Part shown: positions 1-8,103 of the stretch, in pieces | How positions within the stretch are numbered: the first letter of the stretch is position 1 | Layout of the letters: every line of letters starts with the position of its first letter | Source: Bacteroidales bacterium | Lineage (GTDB): Bacteria; Bacteroidota; Bacteroidia; Bacteroidales; P3 | NCBI GenBank assembly: GCA_017454015.1 | Contig: JAFTDW010000004.1 | Coordinates: 1 to 64,000 of the forward strand | Direction of reading: 5' to 3' | DNA length: 64,000 nt | Translations under genes and position numbers: made by a program | The notes under the pieces: model-generated | What the model saw: only the letters and a program-made list of their open reading frames with translations | What the model was told of the DNA's origin: nothing | Databases searched by the model: none

Positions 1-428
1 CCTATTTCTCAAGAAGCAAGGACAGGAACGTCCTTTACCTTGCCCGTTCTCTGAAAACGCGCTCCGCCTTCCAAGGTATATGGACTTCTTTGGATTATTT
101 CAACTTACCATATAAAGTCTAATGACCGATTTGGGATAAATGATGACGCAGATTCCACATGAGGGGGGATGCTCCATTTCGCTCTCCCTTTGTGCCGTCC
201 TTCTCTACTTGTTTTTCAACGTAACTGTGTCTGCCTAACGAAAAATAATTAGGACACTATTGGCTTCAGTTGGTGGGACGGATTAGTCCTGTCGAGGTTA
301 AAGCCGAGGAGAATGTGAAAAGTAAATCGCTCAGAACTTTCGTGCAGGAAAGGGGTTAGGTTTTCAATGAAACCTTACGAGGGGCAGGACTGGATGGTCA
401 ATGTCCCGTTGTATTCCGTTGAACCGAA
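1..428. other. Intergenic/edge region, no gene recognised
   Basis: No convincing coding region or RNA gene could be recognised here. A short open frame runs in from the left edge (positions 2-118), but 38 codons open at an edge is not significant. The stretch around 260-305 contains complementary GGCTT/AAGCC and GGACA/TGTCC segments that could fold, but there is no promoter or terminator to support an RNA gene. It ends at a copy of the dispersed repeat. Confidence 0.4.
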
Positions 429-471
429 GGTCATGAGCACATTATGAAAATAAAAACATGGACAGCGAATA
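429..471 (+). repeat. Dispersed intergenic repeat, copy a
   Basis: This copy carries GGTCATGAGCAC and ACATGGACAGCGAATA, the two core blocks shared by eight or more spacers in this window. It lies 8 bp beyond the hydE stop codon. With the upstream AACCGAA it resembles the copy at 63175-63221 more than the three copies near 6.7-6.9 kb, so there may be two subtypes. Confidence 0.75.
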
Positions 472-478
472 GCCGTTT

Positions 479-1531
479 CTAATTGCCCTGGCTGGTAGGG
501 ATCAGTGAGTCGCCGCGGTCGGTGGTGAGCTCGTTGCCTGTGGAGCGGATACGCTGGTCGAGGCAGCCGCGGCATTCGGCGGCTTCGTGGCCGGTGCACA
601 GCTTGTTGTCGTATATGCTGTAGTCCTTGCGGTGCTCGGTGGGCGAGAGGTTGGGCATGACCACGTTGGCTCCTGCCATTATGCCGAGTTCGCGTCCCTG
701 CGGGTGCAGGGTGCCGAGTGCCGTGGTGGCAGGCAGCAGCACCTGCGGGTGTATGAGTCTGATGAGCGACAGCAGTCGCAGCGTGGTGTCGACGCTGCCT
801 GCCTTGTGGTCGGCCAGCGGCGTGCCGCTGGCCGGTATGAACGGCCCTATGCCCACCATGTGGGGGCGGAAGGAGCGTATGAACTGCAGGTCTTCGTAGA
901 GGGTTTCCACGGTCTGCCACGGCGAGCCGACCATGAAGCCGCAGCCCACTTGGTAGCCTATCTCGCGGAGCTGCCGCAGGCACTGCATGCGGTTGTCAAA
1001 CGACATCTCCGGCGGGTGGAGGCGGCTGTAGTGCGCCGCGTTGGCTGTCTCGTGGCGCAGCAGGTAGCGGTTGGCTCCGGCCTGAAAAAGCTTGCGGTAG
1101 CTCTCTTCGGTGCGTTCACCGAGCGAGAGGGTTATGGCGCAGTCGGCAAAACGTTGGCGCAGCCGTGCTATGAGGGGCACCAGCCTGTCGTCGGTGAACC
1201 AGCCGTCCTCGCCGCCCTGCAACACAAAGGTGCGGAAGCCGAGGCGGTAGCCTTTGTCGCAGCACTGCTCTATCTCGTCGGGGGTGAGGCGATAGCGCAC
1301 AGCCTGTTCGTTGCTGCGGCGCAGCCCGCAGTAGAGACAGTCGTTGCGGCAGTAGCTGGTCATCTCCACGAGTCCGCGCATGAAGACCCGTTTGCCGTAG
1401 ACCTCGTCGCACACGCGCCGCGCGGTGGCGAAGAGTTCTTTGAGCAGGGTGTCGTCGTTGGCGGTAAGTATCTGGGCCAGCTCCTGCGGAGTGATGTCGT
1501 GGCGGTCGGCTATGGTCTCTACTATGGTCAT
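479..1531 (-). CDS. hydE: [FeFe]-hydrogenase H-cluster maturase, radical SAM HydE
   Basis: HydE is a radical SAM enzyme that helps assemble the di-iron subcluster of [FeFe] hydrogenases, together with HydF and HydG. The 350-residue product has the radical SAM cysteine triad C61-x3-C65-x2-C68 directly after an ELFATARRVCDEVYGKRVFM-type N-terminus typical of the HydE/PylB/BioB group, and full family length. HydF, HydG and the hydrogenase are not in the window and are presumably elsewhere. It is the last gene of the minus-strand cluster, 162 bp after the HdrA-like gene, with repeat debris in the gap, so co-transcription with the Hdr genes is likely but not certain. PylB is the main alternative; pyrrolysine genes are absent here and the Hdr context favours HydE. 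Confidence 0.88.
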   Translation of the reverse strand: MTIVETIADRHDITPQELAQILTANDDTLLKELFATARRVCDEVYGKRVFMRGLVEMTSYCRNDCLYCGLRRSNEQAVRYRLTPDEIEQCCDKGYRLGFRTFVLQGGEDGWFTDDRLVPLIARLRQRFADCAITLSLGERTEESYRKLFQAGANRYLLRHETANAAHYSRLHPPEMSFDNRMQCLRQLREIGYQVGCGFMVGSPWQTVETLYEDLQFIRSFRPHMVGIGPFIPASGTPLADHKAGSVDTTLRLLSLIRLIHPQVLLPATTALGTLHPQGRELGIMAGANVVMPNLSPTEHRKDYSIYDNKLCTGHEAAECRGCLDQRIRSTGNELTTDRGDSLIPTSQGN

Positions 1532-1584
1532 TTATAGATTGTTGGTTTAAAGTGTACTATAACACCCATGATAAAATCTTATTC

Positions 1585-1715
1585 AACTGAGGTCATGAAC
1601 TGAGGTCATGTGGCGAGCCTGCGAATACCTTGAAATCAAAATAATGAAATGAGCAGCACCCGTAAAAATAAAAACATGGACAGCGAATAGCACCTATGAA
1701 TTAAAAACTAAGGGT
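1585..1715. repeat. Decayed dispersed repeats, copy b, with 13-bp tandem duplication
   Basis: AACTGAGGTCATG occurs twice head to tail at 1585-1610, and the ACATGGACAGCGAATA block follows at 1674-1689. A second partial copy (CACCTATGAATTAAAAAC, then AGCGAATAA) occupies 1691-1715 and runs into the 3' end of the HdrA-like gene. It appears to be a mosaic of repeat fragments filling the hydE-hdrA gap. Confidence 0.65.
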
Positions 1716-2719
1716 AGCGAATAACTGCAAAGTATCTCGCAGGCGGCGGAGCGTCCGTCGTTGATGGCGTCGGTGAGGGTCATGGGACGTTTGCAGGCTC
1801 CTGCTGCCAGCAGGTTGGGTGCCAGGGTGCTGTTGTCGTTGAGGTGTGGGTCGGATGACTGTACGAAGCCGTATTCGCCGCAGATGCCGCACATCTGCGA
1901 CAGTTTCCGTGTGCCGTCGGAGGCCTCCATGCCTACCATGAGCACCAGCAGGTCGGTGGTGATGCGCAGGGGCAGTCCCAGTAGCGTGTCTTCGGCCTTT
2001 ATCTGCACGCGCCCGTCGTAGGTGCCAGCGGCTTCCGAGATGCGCCCGCGCACAAATTTCACACCATATACCTCCTGCGCGCTGCGGTACAGCTCCTCGA
2101 AGTGCTGTCCCCACATGCGGAGGTCCATATAGAAGATGTAGACCTCGGTGTCGGGCAGCATCTTGCTAACCTCTATGGCTTGCTTCACCGCCGTGACGCA
2201 GCACAGCTTGGAGCAGTAGTGGTTGCCCGTCTTCTCGTCGCGCGAGCCCACGCATTGCAGGAACACCACACGGCGGGGCTTGTCGCCTATGCTGTTGACT
2301 ATGCGCCCTTCGCGCAGCATGCGCTCCATATCGAGCGAGGTGTGGACACCGGCGTATATGCCGTAGCCCAACTCCTCCTTCCGGTGCGCGTCGAATGGGG
2401 TGTAGCCCGAGGCGAGGATTACGGCGTCGTATTGCCTGCCGTCGACAGTCCAGCTGCTCTCCTTGCCTTTATTACGTTCCAGCTGCTGCACCTCGTGGCC
2501 GCTTATGAGGCTGATGTTCTCGTGGCGTAGTTTCTGGAGGAGTGCTTCCGCTATCGTGTCGGCTTTCTCAAAGTTGGGAAACAGCAGCGCTTTGTCCCTT
2601 ATGTTGCAGAGAGGCTCTTCCTGCTTCTCGTACAGGTCCACTTTGCAGCCCTGGCGTGCCATTACCGAGGCTGCCTCTATGCCCGCGGGCCCCGCTCCTA
2701 TAACAGCTATGGTTTTCAT
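1694..2719 (-). CDS. HdrA-like FAD-binding oxidoreductase
   Basis: This is a 341-residue FAD protein related to the core of heterodisulfide reductase subunit A. GAGPAG at residues 8-13 is the dinucleotide-binding motif, and the CSKLCC cluster near residue 170, followed by the AVKQA helix, matches the HdrA cysteine motif for a [4Fe-4S] cluster. The extra ferredoxin domains of full-length HdrA are absent. It follows the HdrB-like gene by 42 bp, so it is probably the flavin subunit of the complex encoded upstream. The last nine or so codons and the TAG stop lie inside a copy of the dispersed repeat, so the natural C-terminus seems to have been replaced. Electron donor and acceptor cannot be told from sequence. 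Confidence 0.8.
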   Translation of the reverse strand: MKTIAVIGAGPAGIEAASVMARQGCKVDLYEKQEEPLCNIRDKALLFPNFEKADTIAEALLQKLRHENISLISGHEVQQLERNKGKESSWTVDGRQYDAVILASGYTPFDAHRKEELGYGIYAGVHTSLDMERMLREGRIVNSIGDKPRRVVFLQCVGSRDEKTGNHYCSKLCCVTAVKQAIEVSKMLPDTEVYIFYMDLRMWGQHFEELYRSAQEVYGVKFVRGRISEAAGTYDGRVQIKAEDTLLGLPLRITTDLLVLMVGMEASDGTRKLSQMCGICGEYGFVQSSDPHLNDNSTLAPNLLAAGACKRPMTLTDAINDGRSAACEILCSYSLPLVFNS

Positions 2720-2723
2720 ATAT

Positions 2724-2743
2724 ATGAATGCTAAATGTTATAA
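2724..2743 (-). repeat. Fragment of the dispersed repeat (TGAATGCTAAATGTTAT block)
   Basis: The block GAATGCTAAATGTTAT also borders the repeat copies at 6659 and 15645. Here it sits alone in the 42-bp gap between the HdrB-like and HdrA-like genes, just before the HdrA-like start codon. Confidence 0.5.
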
Positions 2744-2761
2744 ATCCTAACCGTGCATTGG

Positions 2762-3817
2762 TCACACTTTAAGGCACGAGGGTTTGGCCGGCATGGGGTT
2801 GATGCGGCCGCTTATGCCTTTGTATTTCTCTGTTGGGTTGTAGGCTATGCCTATCTTGTCGAGCAGTCTCTCGCACTGCACTTGGTGGAGCTGAAGGCCC
2901 AGCTGCCAGGGGTCGCGGCCGAGGAGCAGACCGGTGAGCTCCTCGTAGGTGAGCACGGGAATGCCGTAGCCTTCGGTGTCGTAGGTCTTGTTTTGCATCT
3001 CCGAGATGGTGTACTGCCATTTGTCGAGGAACATGGCGCAGCCCGGGCAGTTGGTGAGTATGAAGTCCGGCTCGTAGGGCTCCATCGACTCGAATTTCTT
3101 CTTGGTGTTGGCGATGCTGTAGCCGCGGTTTTCGCGCACCAGATACTGGCGGAAGCCGAAGCCGCAGCAGTGGCGCCGCTCGGGATAGTCGACCACCTCG
3201 CCGCCCCACGCCTCTATCATGCCTGCCAGCACGTATGGAAACTCGGCTTTGCCAACCCCCTTGTCGGGGAATATCTTGGCGTAGTGGCACCCTATATGCT
3301 CCACCGCGCGCAGCGGCTTGCCGTTGAAGCGGTTCACCAGCTGGTAGCGCATCTTGGGCTTGAGTTCGAAGCGGAACTTGTAGATGATGTCGCTGGGATG
3401 GGCTATGTTCTCGGGCTCTTCGAACTCGCGTTTGCAAGCCTCCCACAGGTAGGCGCGAGCCTGCTCTTTCAGTGCCGGGTTCTCGTGCCATTTGGCCACC
3501 ATCTCCGAGAATACGCCGAAGCTGGTGACACACGAGGGCACGTAGTTCTTGTATCCGCTCTCTTTCATGAGCGAGAAGAGGCGTGCCACCACGGTCATGG
3601 TGGTCTCGAAAGGCACCACGTCGCTGTGGTAGCCTATGCCGGTGCAGGTGTGCTGGTGGGGGCTGTCGCAGATGTCCTTGCCAAGCTCGTTGCGCAGTAT
3701 GCTCAGAAAAGCCGCCTCGGACCCCGGGAAGAAGGTCTGGCGTATGCAGCTCCGCTCGTAGAAATAGTGGTCGTCGGCTATCTCTTTCTGGTACTCGTTC
3801 CAATATCTGTTGGCCAT
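2762..3817 (-). CDS. HdrB-like protein, CCG domain
   Basis: The 351-residue product resembles subunit B of heterodisulfide reductase. A CCG domain is visible in the second half: GCHY, then RHCCGFGF, then NCPGC, the cysteine pattern that binds an unusual Fe-S cluster in HdrB. The N-terminal half has a second, degenerate CCG-like set (SCIRQ, TCTGIGYHS, PSCVTSFG). There is no signal peptide or membrane span, so it is cytoplasmic and presumably docks onto the membrane subunit encoded upstream. It lies between the 599-residue membrane Fe-S protein (73 bp upstream) and the HdrA-like gene. The real substrate is unknown; a disulfide or quinone-linked thiol reaction is only inferred from the family. 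Confidence 0.82.
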   Translation of the reverse strand: MANRYWNEYQKEIADDHYFYERSCIRQTFFPGSEAAFLSILRNELGKDICDSPHQHTCTGIGYHSDVVPFETTMTVVARLFSLMKESGYKNYVPSCVTSFGVFSEMVAKWHENPALKEQARAYLWEACKREFEEPENIAHPSDIIYKFRFELKPKMRYQLVNRFNGKPLRAVEHIGCHYAKIFPDKGVGKAEFPYVLAGMIEAWGGEVVDYPERRHCCGFGFRQYLVRENRGYSIANTKKKFESMEPYEPDFILTNCPGCAMFLDKWQYTISEMQNKTYDTEGYGIPVLTYEELTGLLLGRDPWQLGLQLHQVQCERLLDKIGIAYNPTEKYKGISGRINPMPAKPSCLKV

Positions 3818-3890
3818 ACTATTGTTAGTCCTGTGTTGTGAGTTTTATAGTTATTTTATTGTTGGCTGTTGCACTATGCCATGTGTCTCG

Positions 3891-5690
3891 TCAATCCTGC
3901 ACCAAGGAGTCGGCCACTATCTCGGCAATGTCTTTCACGGGTATGGCGTTGGCGCGTGCAAAGGAGCGTTTGCACATGGGGCAGGCGGTGGCTATGGTGT
4001 CGGGGTTGGGGGCGAGCAGGTTGCCGAGGGCGGCGTCGCGCACGAGCTGTTGTTGGTCGGTGCTTATCGATATGTTGCCCAGGTTATAGCCGCAGCAGAG
4101 GCTGTTGGCTCTCTCCTCCTTGGTTTTCAGGAGGGTGCCCACGCTGCCCAGCACGTCGCGCGGCGCCTGGTATATGCCGCAGCCGCGCCCCAGCTCGCAG
4201 GGGTCGTGGTAGGCTATACGCTCGCTGCCGGCTTTCACCTTTAGCTTGCCGCTACGCAGCAGCATGTCGATGTACTCGGTGTGGTGCATCACCTTGATGG
4301 ACAGCTGGTATTCTTTGACAAACGACTGGTAGCATATAGGGCACGACGTTACAAGCATCGTGGCCCCCGACCGCGTTATCATGTCGCGGTTTTTGCGGCG
4401 CAGCACCTCGGCCTGTTTTACCAGGCCCTGTTGCAGCAGCGGGCGGCCGCAGCAGATGCTCTGCTCCTTGTCCATATACCAGTAGGGCTGGCCTGCGGCT
4501 TTGAATATCTGTTCCATGGCACTGGTGATGCCGGGGGTGAGGTGCGACATGCATCCGCCAAAATAGGCTATGCGCCCTATGGCGTTGAAGGGGTGCACAC
4601 GCTCCAAATAGTTGTAACCAACAGGTTTGTCGATGGCGGTATGTGCCTCCGAGCGTACCTGGCGACGTATTGTGGCGAGGTCGATGCCCACGGGGCACTC
4701 CACCTGGCAGCGGTCGCACACCATGCAGTTTGCCGCTATCTGCTCGGCACGGTGCCACAGGTCTTTGTTGCGTATGGTCTGCAGCAGATACACTCCCTGC
4801 GTGTTGCTTATGCCGAGCTCGCGGTTGACGGGGCAGTGGTCTATGCAGATGCCGCAGCGCGAGCAGGCGCTGAGCTCGAACTTGGTGTAGCCGCTCGGTT
4901 TGTTGCCCTCTATCACGCCGTTTTTGCGGAAGTATATGAGGAACACCTCGGTGAAGATGTGCATGTAGCGAGTGAACGGCATCAGTGTGAAGAAGGTGCC
5001 GAGAGCCAGTGAATAGAGCACCCACAGCAGGTACTCTATCTCGGCGCTGTCGAGTCCTATGGCAGCTATCACCGTGCCTACCCATCTTACAAGGAAACCA
5101 CCGTTGCCATATATTGACGAAGTGGCGCCTTCGGCGAGCAGCCGCAACGGGAAAATGCACCATAACGAGAATTTGGCTATGCGGTCGGTGAGGTTGTGCT
5201 TGGTGGTGCGTTTCATCCCTAACGGTTTAGACCACACCTTCTTGAGCATTGCAAGGAAGAGTCCGCTGAGCACGTATAGCAGCAACACATCCATCAGTGT
5301 GGCTATCTGTTGCGAATGGGCAAACTCCACTATGCGTTCGGACCTTGGCTCGAAGTAGTTGAAGAATATGGCGGCATAGAATGGATGTCCGCCAGGGCAG
5401 GCCATCAGTGCCTGCACAAAGCCCACCACTATGAGCAGGAACCAGCCAAAGGCGAGGCTGCGGTGCATGTAGCCCAGCAGCAGGTTGCGCTGTGTGATGC
5501 GCCAGTGCAGCAGACACTCGCGAAACATCTCCCAGATGGCTGGCAAAATCTTTATCGACAGGATATTGCGACGTATGGTTATCTGTTGCCGCTTGCTGAA
5601 ACTGTTAATCCAGCGTATATATTTCATCAGCGAGACAGCCAGCAGGGCAACGACACCTGCGCAGAATGGCAATACAAAAATATCAAACAC
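3891..5690 (-). CDS. Membrane-bound Fe-S oxidoreductase, HdrE/HdrD (DsrM/DsrK)-like fusion
   Basis: This 599-residue protein combines a membrane domain and an HdrD-like domain. About five hydrophobic segments fill residues 1-270 (first span FVLPFCAGVVALLAVSLM), as in DsrM or nitrate-reductase gamma-like subunits. Two [4Fe-4S] motifs follow (CSRCGICIDHCP and CMVCDRCQVECP), then two CCG modules (GGCMS...CCGRPLL...CPICYQSF and DPCELGRGCG...CCGYN...CPMCKRSF). It is the likely link between the quinone pool and the soluble Hdr-like subunits. The start is GTG, 2 bp after the stop of the preceding ferredoxin-like gene, so translation is probably coupled. Fused membrane plus HdrD domains are known in Hmc/Dsr-type complexes; the physiological partner here is unknown. 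Confidence 0.83.
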   Translation of the reverse strand: MFDIFVLPFCAGVVALLAVSLMKYIRWINSFSKRQQITIRRNILSIKILPAIWEMFRECLLHWRITQRNLLLGYMHRSLAFGWFLLIVVGFVQALMACPGGHPFYAAIFFNYFEPRSERIVEFAHSQQIATLMDVLLLYVLSGLFLAMLKKVWSKPLGMKRTTKHNLTDRIAKFSLWCIFPLRLLAEGATSSIYGNGGFLVRWVGTVIAAIGLDSAEIEYLLWVLYSLALGTFFTLMPFTRYMHIFTEVFLIYFRKNGVIEGNKPSGYTKFELSACSRCGICIDHCPVNRELGISNTQGVYLLQTIRNKDLWHRAEQIAANCMVCDRCQVECPVGIDLATIRRQVRSEAHTAIDKPVGYNYLERVHPFNAIGRIAYFGGCMSHLTPGITSAMEQIFKAAGQPYWYMDKEQSICCGRPLLQQGLVKQAEVLRRKNRDMITRSGATMLVTSCPICYQSFVKEYQLSIKVMHHTEYIDMLLRSGKLKVKAGSERIAYHDPCELGRGCGIYQAPRDVLGSVGTLLKTKEERANSLCCGYNLGNISISTDQQQLVRDAALGNLLAPNPDTIATACPMCKRSFARANAIPVKDIAEIVADSLVQD

Positions 5691-5692
5691 TT

Positions 5693-6028
5693 TTAGCTCT
5701 CCTCCAGTAGTTTACGCATGTTTACTATGAGTGCTCTGGTGTTGACGCCGCGGGGGCACACCAGCACACATTTGCCGCAGAGCATGCATTTGTTGAGTTC
5801 GTCGGCGAGCCCCTCGTATTGTCCGCGACTGAATTTGAGGTGGGTGGCTCTTATGTTGAAACCTGTCATGCCGCCTGCTGTGCATGTGGCTGTGCAGTTG
5901 CCGCAGGCTATGCAGTACTTGTACGAGGGCACGCGGCTCAGCAGCTCTTCATAGCGTTGCCGGTTGGCGGCGTCGAAGTCCACTATCCTCGTGGTGCTTA
6001 TCGTAAATCCAAAATCTGTTGCACTCAT
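5693..6028 (-). CDS. HdrC-like 4Fe-4S dicluster protein, small
   Basis: This is a 111-residue ferredoxin-like subunit. It has two cluster motifs, CIACGNCTATC near residue 40 and CMLCGKCVLVCPRG near residue 80; the first lacks the usual proline after the fourth cysteine. It has no signal peptide. The ATG overlaps the stop of the upstream HdrC-like gene (ATGA) and it is followed after 2 bp by the membrane subunit, so the three genes are translationally coupled. It most likely wires electrons between the larger HdrC-like subunit and the membrane HdrD-like protein. Confidence 0.82.
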   Translation of the reverse strand: MSATDFGFTISTTRIVDFDAANRQRYEELLSRVPSYKYCIACGNCTATCTAGGMTGFNIRATHLKFSRGQYEGLADELNKCMLCGKCVLVCPRGVNTRALIVNMRKLLEES

Positions 6029-6630
6029 TGTCTTTCCACATTTTCTTTAAGATCCATGCCGCCAGTCACTTCAAAGATGCGCCGCACCTCGTCGAGGTCT
6101 TCTTGCGGTATGTTGCGCAGTGCGCCGCTGCCCTCGCCGTGGTAGTTGGCGCCGAGTTTGGGTGCAATGTCTTCTATGTGTTGGCGGTACCAGCGCCACA
6201 CAGGTCCCTGCTCGGGGTGATAATCGGGGTCTACCTTGTCGGGGTGCACGCAGTAGCCTATCTCGAGTATGTTGCGCTGTATGGTGTCCATGAGCTGTTT
6301 CTGCTGACGCCCTTTCTCACTGCTGTTGAAGTAGCCAAACTCCTGCGACGCCTTGCGCAGCACGCTTATAAGCTCTCCCGGCACGTTGCCACGCGGACAG
6401 CGCGGCTTGCATGACATGCACTGGCCGCAGTACCAGATGGTTTCACTCTTCAGCAACTCCTCAATCTCCTGTTCATCGCCACGTTGCACCGTCTCGCAGA
6501 TACGGCGTGGGTCGTAGTCGTAGAACTCTGCCGCGGGGCACACCGCAGTGCATACACCGCAGTTCATGCAGGCTTTGAGCGCCTCGCCAAAGCGTACGTC
6601 CTGCCGCAGATAGTCAATGATATTGTTCAT
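6025..6630 (-). CDS. HdrC-like 4Fe-4S dicluster protein, first gene of Hdr-like operon
   Basis: A 201-residue Fe-S protein with C21-x2-C24-x2-C27-x3-C31-P and a second CGQCMSCKPRCP motif near residues 67-78, the standard HdrC pair. The remaining C-terminal 100 residues are charged and tryptophan/tyrosine-containing with no recognised domain. ATG at 6630 was chosen; the longer frame would start with TTG at 6651. The stop overlaps the next gene as ATGA. It is the first gene of the minus-strand Hdr-like cluster, and the region upstream is a 350-bp spacer made largely of dispersed repeats, so its promoter may lie in repeat sequence. Confidence 0.82.
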   Translation of the reverse strand: MNNIIDYLRQDVRFGEALKACMNCGVCTAVCPAAEFYDYDPRRICETVQRGDEQEIEELLKSETIWYCGQCMSCKPRCPRGNVPGELISVLRKASQEFGYFNSSEKGRQQKQLMDTIQRNILEIGYCVHPDKVDPDYHPEQGPVWRWYRQHIEDIAPKLGANYHGEGSGALRNIPQEDLDEVRRIFEVTGGMDLKENVERQ

Positions 6631-6658
6631 ACTTGTCGGAAACGTGATCAATTTTATG

Positions 6659-6908
6659 ATTGCTAAATGTTATTCGCTGTCCTTGTTTTTAATTCATAGG
6701 TGCTCATGACCTTAGTTATACCTAAAATTGATTTTGCCCTTTATTCGCTGCCATGTTTATAATTCATAGGTGCTCATGACCTCAGTTCAGGGCGCATATA
6801 TTTTGATGCCGTTTATACCCAGGGCGGTGCCCTGGGCTGTTGGATTTATGCCCTTTATTCGCTGTCATGTTTTTAATTTCATAGGTGCTCATGACCTCAG
6901 TTCAGGGC
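6659..6908 (-). repeat. Three copies of the dispersed repeat in one spacer (c, d, e)
   Basis: Copies lie at 6659-6714, 6739-6793 and 6851-6908, all in the same orientation. Each reads TTATTCGCTG, then a TGTTTTTAAT-like stretch, then CATAGGTGCTCATGACC, and the last two end CTCAGTTCAGGGC. The first copy is preceded by TGCTAAATGTTAT. Copies differ by small indels, so they are old. They fill the spacer between the VOC gene and the Hdr operon. Confidence 0.85.
6818..6836. repeat. Perfect 8-bp hairpin between repeat copies
   Basis: CCCAGGGC-GGT-GCCCTGGG forms a perfect 8-bp stem with a 3-base loop. It is not followed by a T-run in either direction, so it is not a normal terminator. It sits between repeat copies d and e. 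Confidence 0.7.
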
Positions 6909-6980
6909 ATTCCAGAATAATTAGGTAAAGAATTTAGTATTCATATTAATTTTTAACCAAACAGACATAGTATCTATTAT

Positions 6981-8051
6981 TTACAATTTTACCTTGTTCA
7001 GGGCCATGAGCCGGAAGAAGAGTTTCGGGAAAGCTTTCTCGCGGTCGCGCTTCAGCATGTCGATGGTTATATGGGGGTGTTTCATTATGGTTAGCTTGTG
7101 GGCCTCGACAAACTCTATCAGAGTTCCGTCGGGGTCTTCAATGTAGGTGAAGTGGCCGCTGGCCTCGCCCATGTCGAAGTGGCCGTTGTCTTTGCAGCTG
7201 TCCACTGTGAAGGGGTATCCCAGCTCGTTGGCACGCTGCTCAAGGGCCCGCATGTTGGTGACGTCGAAGCATATCTGTATGAATCCGGGGTCGCCCCAGT
7301 AGCGCCCCTCAAAAGTCTTGCGTGGCTGTCTGTCGAGGGCCTGCACCAGCTCTATGCTCCCCGGGCCGTAGAGCGGCGCGAAAGCGCCGCGGCGCCTGCT
7401 GCTCTCGCGCAGCAGCACCCGGCGGAAACGCCCGTCGCCACCGGCCATGAACCCCAGGTCGTCAAAGCTGCCGGTCTGGTCGTATACCATCTGGTCGTAG
7501 CCCAGCAGGTCGCGGTACAGCTTCGTGGATTTCTCTATGTCGCTGCAGCCTATCATTGAGCCCACGATGCCGCCGCCCAGCTTGCCCTGGTCTATGAATA
7601 TGTAGTTGTCCTCTACAACCTTGAAGTGGTTGCCCCAGGGGTCGCGCACCATGAAGGTCTGGCTTCCGTCGGGTGCGGTGCACAGCGGGCTTATGTCTTT
7701 GTATTTGGCGCTCAGCTCCTTGTGGTAGCTTGCCACGTCGCGGCTCTTTATCTTGGCGGCAAACACGCCCAGGTCGCCCGCCGCCACCTCGAAGGGGCAG
7801 GGCACAGGCTTGCGCTCCGAGTACTGCCATATCTCGAAGCCGCCACCGCCTTGCAGGTTGACAGCTATGCAGGCATGGCGTTTCTGTGCCTTGCCTCCCG
7901 TGTAGGGCAGCATGCGCTCCGCCACGGTGTCGTCCTCCAGTATACGCACATCCATGCCGAACATGTCGATGTACCAGCGCCACGAGGCTGCAAAGTCCTC
8001 GCAGCCCACGCCGGTCTGCTGTATGCCCGAAATCAGGAAATCATTGCTCAT
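6981..8051 (-). CDS. VOC (glyoxalase/dioxygenase superfamily) protein, two domains
   Basis: The 356-residue protein has two vicinal-oxygen-chelate modules, about residues 5-145 (ending PWGNHFKVVED) and 160-325 (ending EDPDGTLIEFVEAH), the arrangement of metal-dependent dioxygenases and glyoxalase-like enzymes. Candidate metal ligands are the E of LIEFVEA and histidines such as those in ASGHFTYIED. There is no signal peptide. The ATG at 8051 is preferred because the longer frame begins with TTG at 8084, inside what would be the promoter's start region (a TATCTTTG box lies at 8103-8096). The substrate is not evident, and a role with the Hdr genes downstream is only suggested by proximity. Confidence 0.75.
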   Translation of the reverse strand: MSNDFLISGIQQTGVGCEDFAASWRWYIDMFGMDVRILEDDTVAERMLPYTGGKAQKRHACIAVNLQGGGGFEIWQYSERKPVPCPFEVAAGDLGVFAAKIKSRDVASYHKELSAKYKDISPLCTAPDGSQTFMVRDPWGNHFKVVEDNYIFIDQGKLGGGIVGSMIGCSDIEKSTKLYRDLLGYDQMVYDQTGSFDDLGFMAGGDGRFRRVLLRESSRRRGAFAPLYGPGSIELVQALDRQPRKTFEGRYWGDPGFIQICFDVTNMRALEQRANELGYPFTVDSCKDNGHFDMGEASGHFTYIEDPDGTLIEFVEAHKLTIMKHPHITIDMLKRDREKAFPKLFFRLMALNKVKL

Positions 8052-8095
8052 TGTTGTATTGACTTTTGCGTGTGTTTTTGACAAAACTTTTTTTG

Positions 8096-8103
8096 CAAAG
8101 ATA
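8096..8103 (-). promoter_or_regulatory. Bacteroidota-type -7 box (TATCTTTG) for VOC gene
   Basis: TATCTTTGC on the minus strand matches the TAnnTTTG -7 consensus of Bacteroidota. It would start transcription near 8090, giving about a 40-base leader to the ATG at 8051. No clear TTTG-type upstream element at the usual 19-21 bp spacing was found. Confidence 0.6.

Noticed and set aside
2-118. Open frame running in from the left edge (LFLKKQGQERPLPCPF...)
   Set aside because: Only 38 codons, no recognised family and open by chance at an edge.
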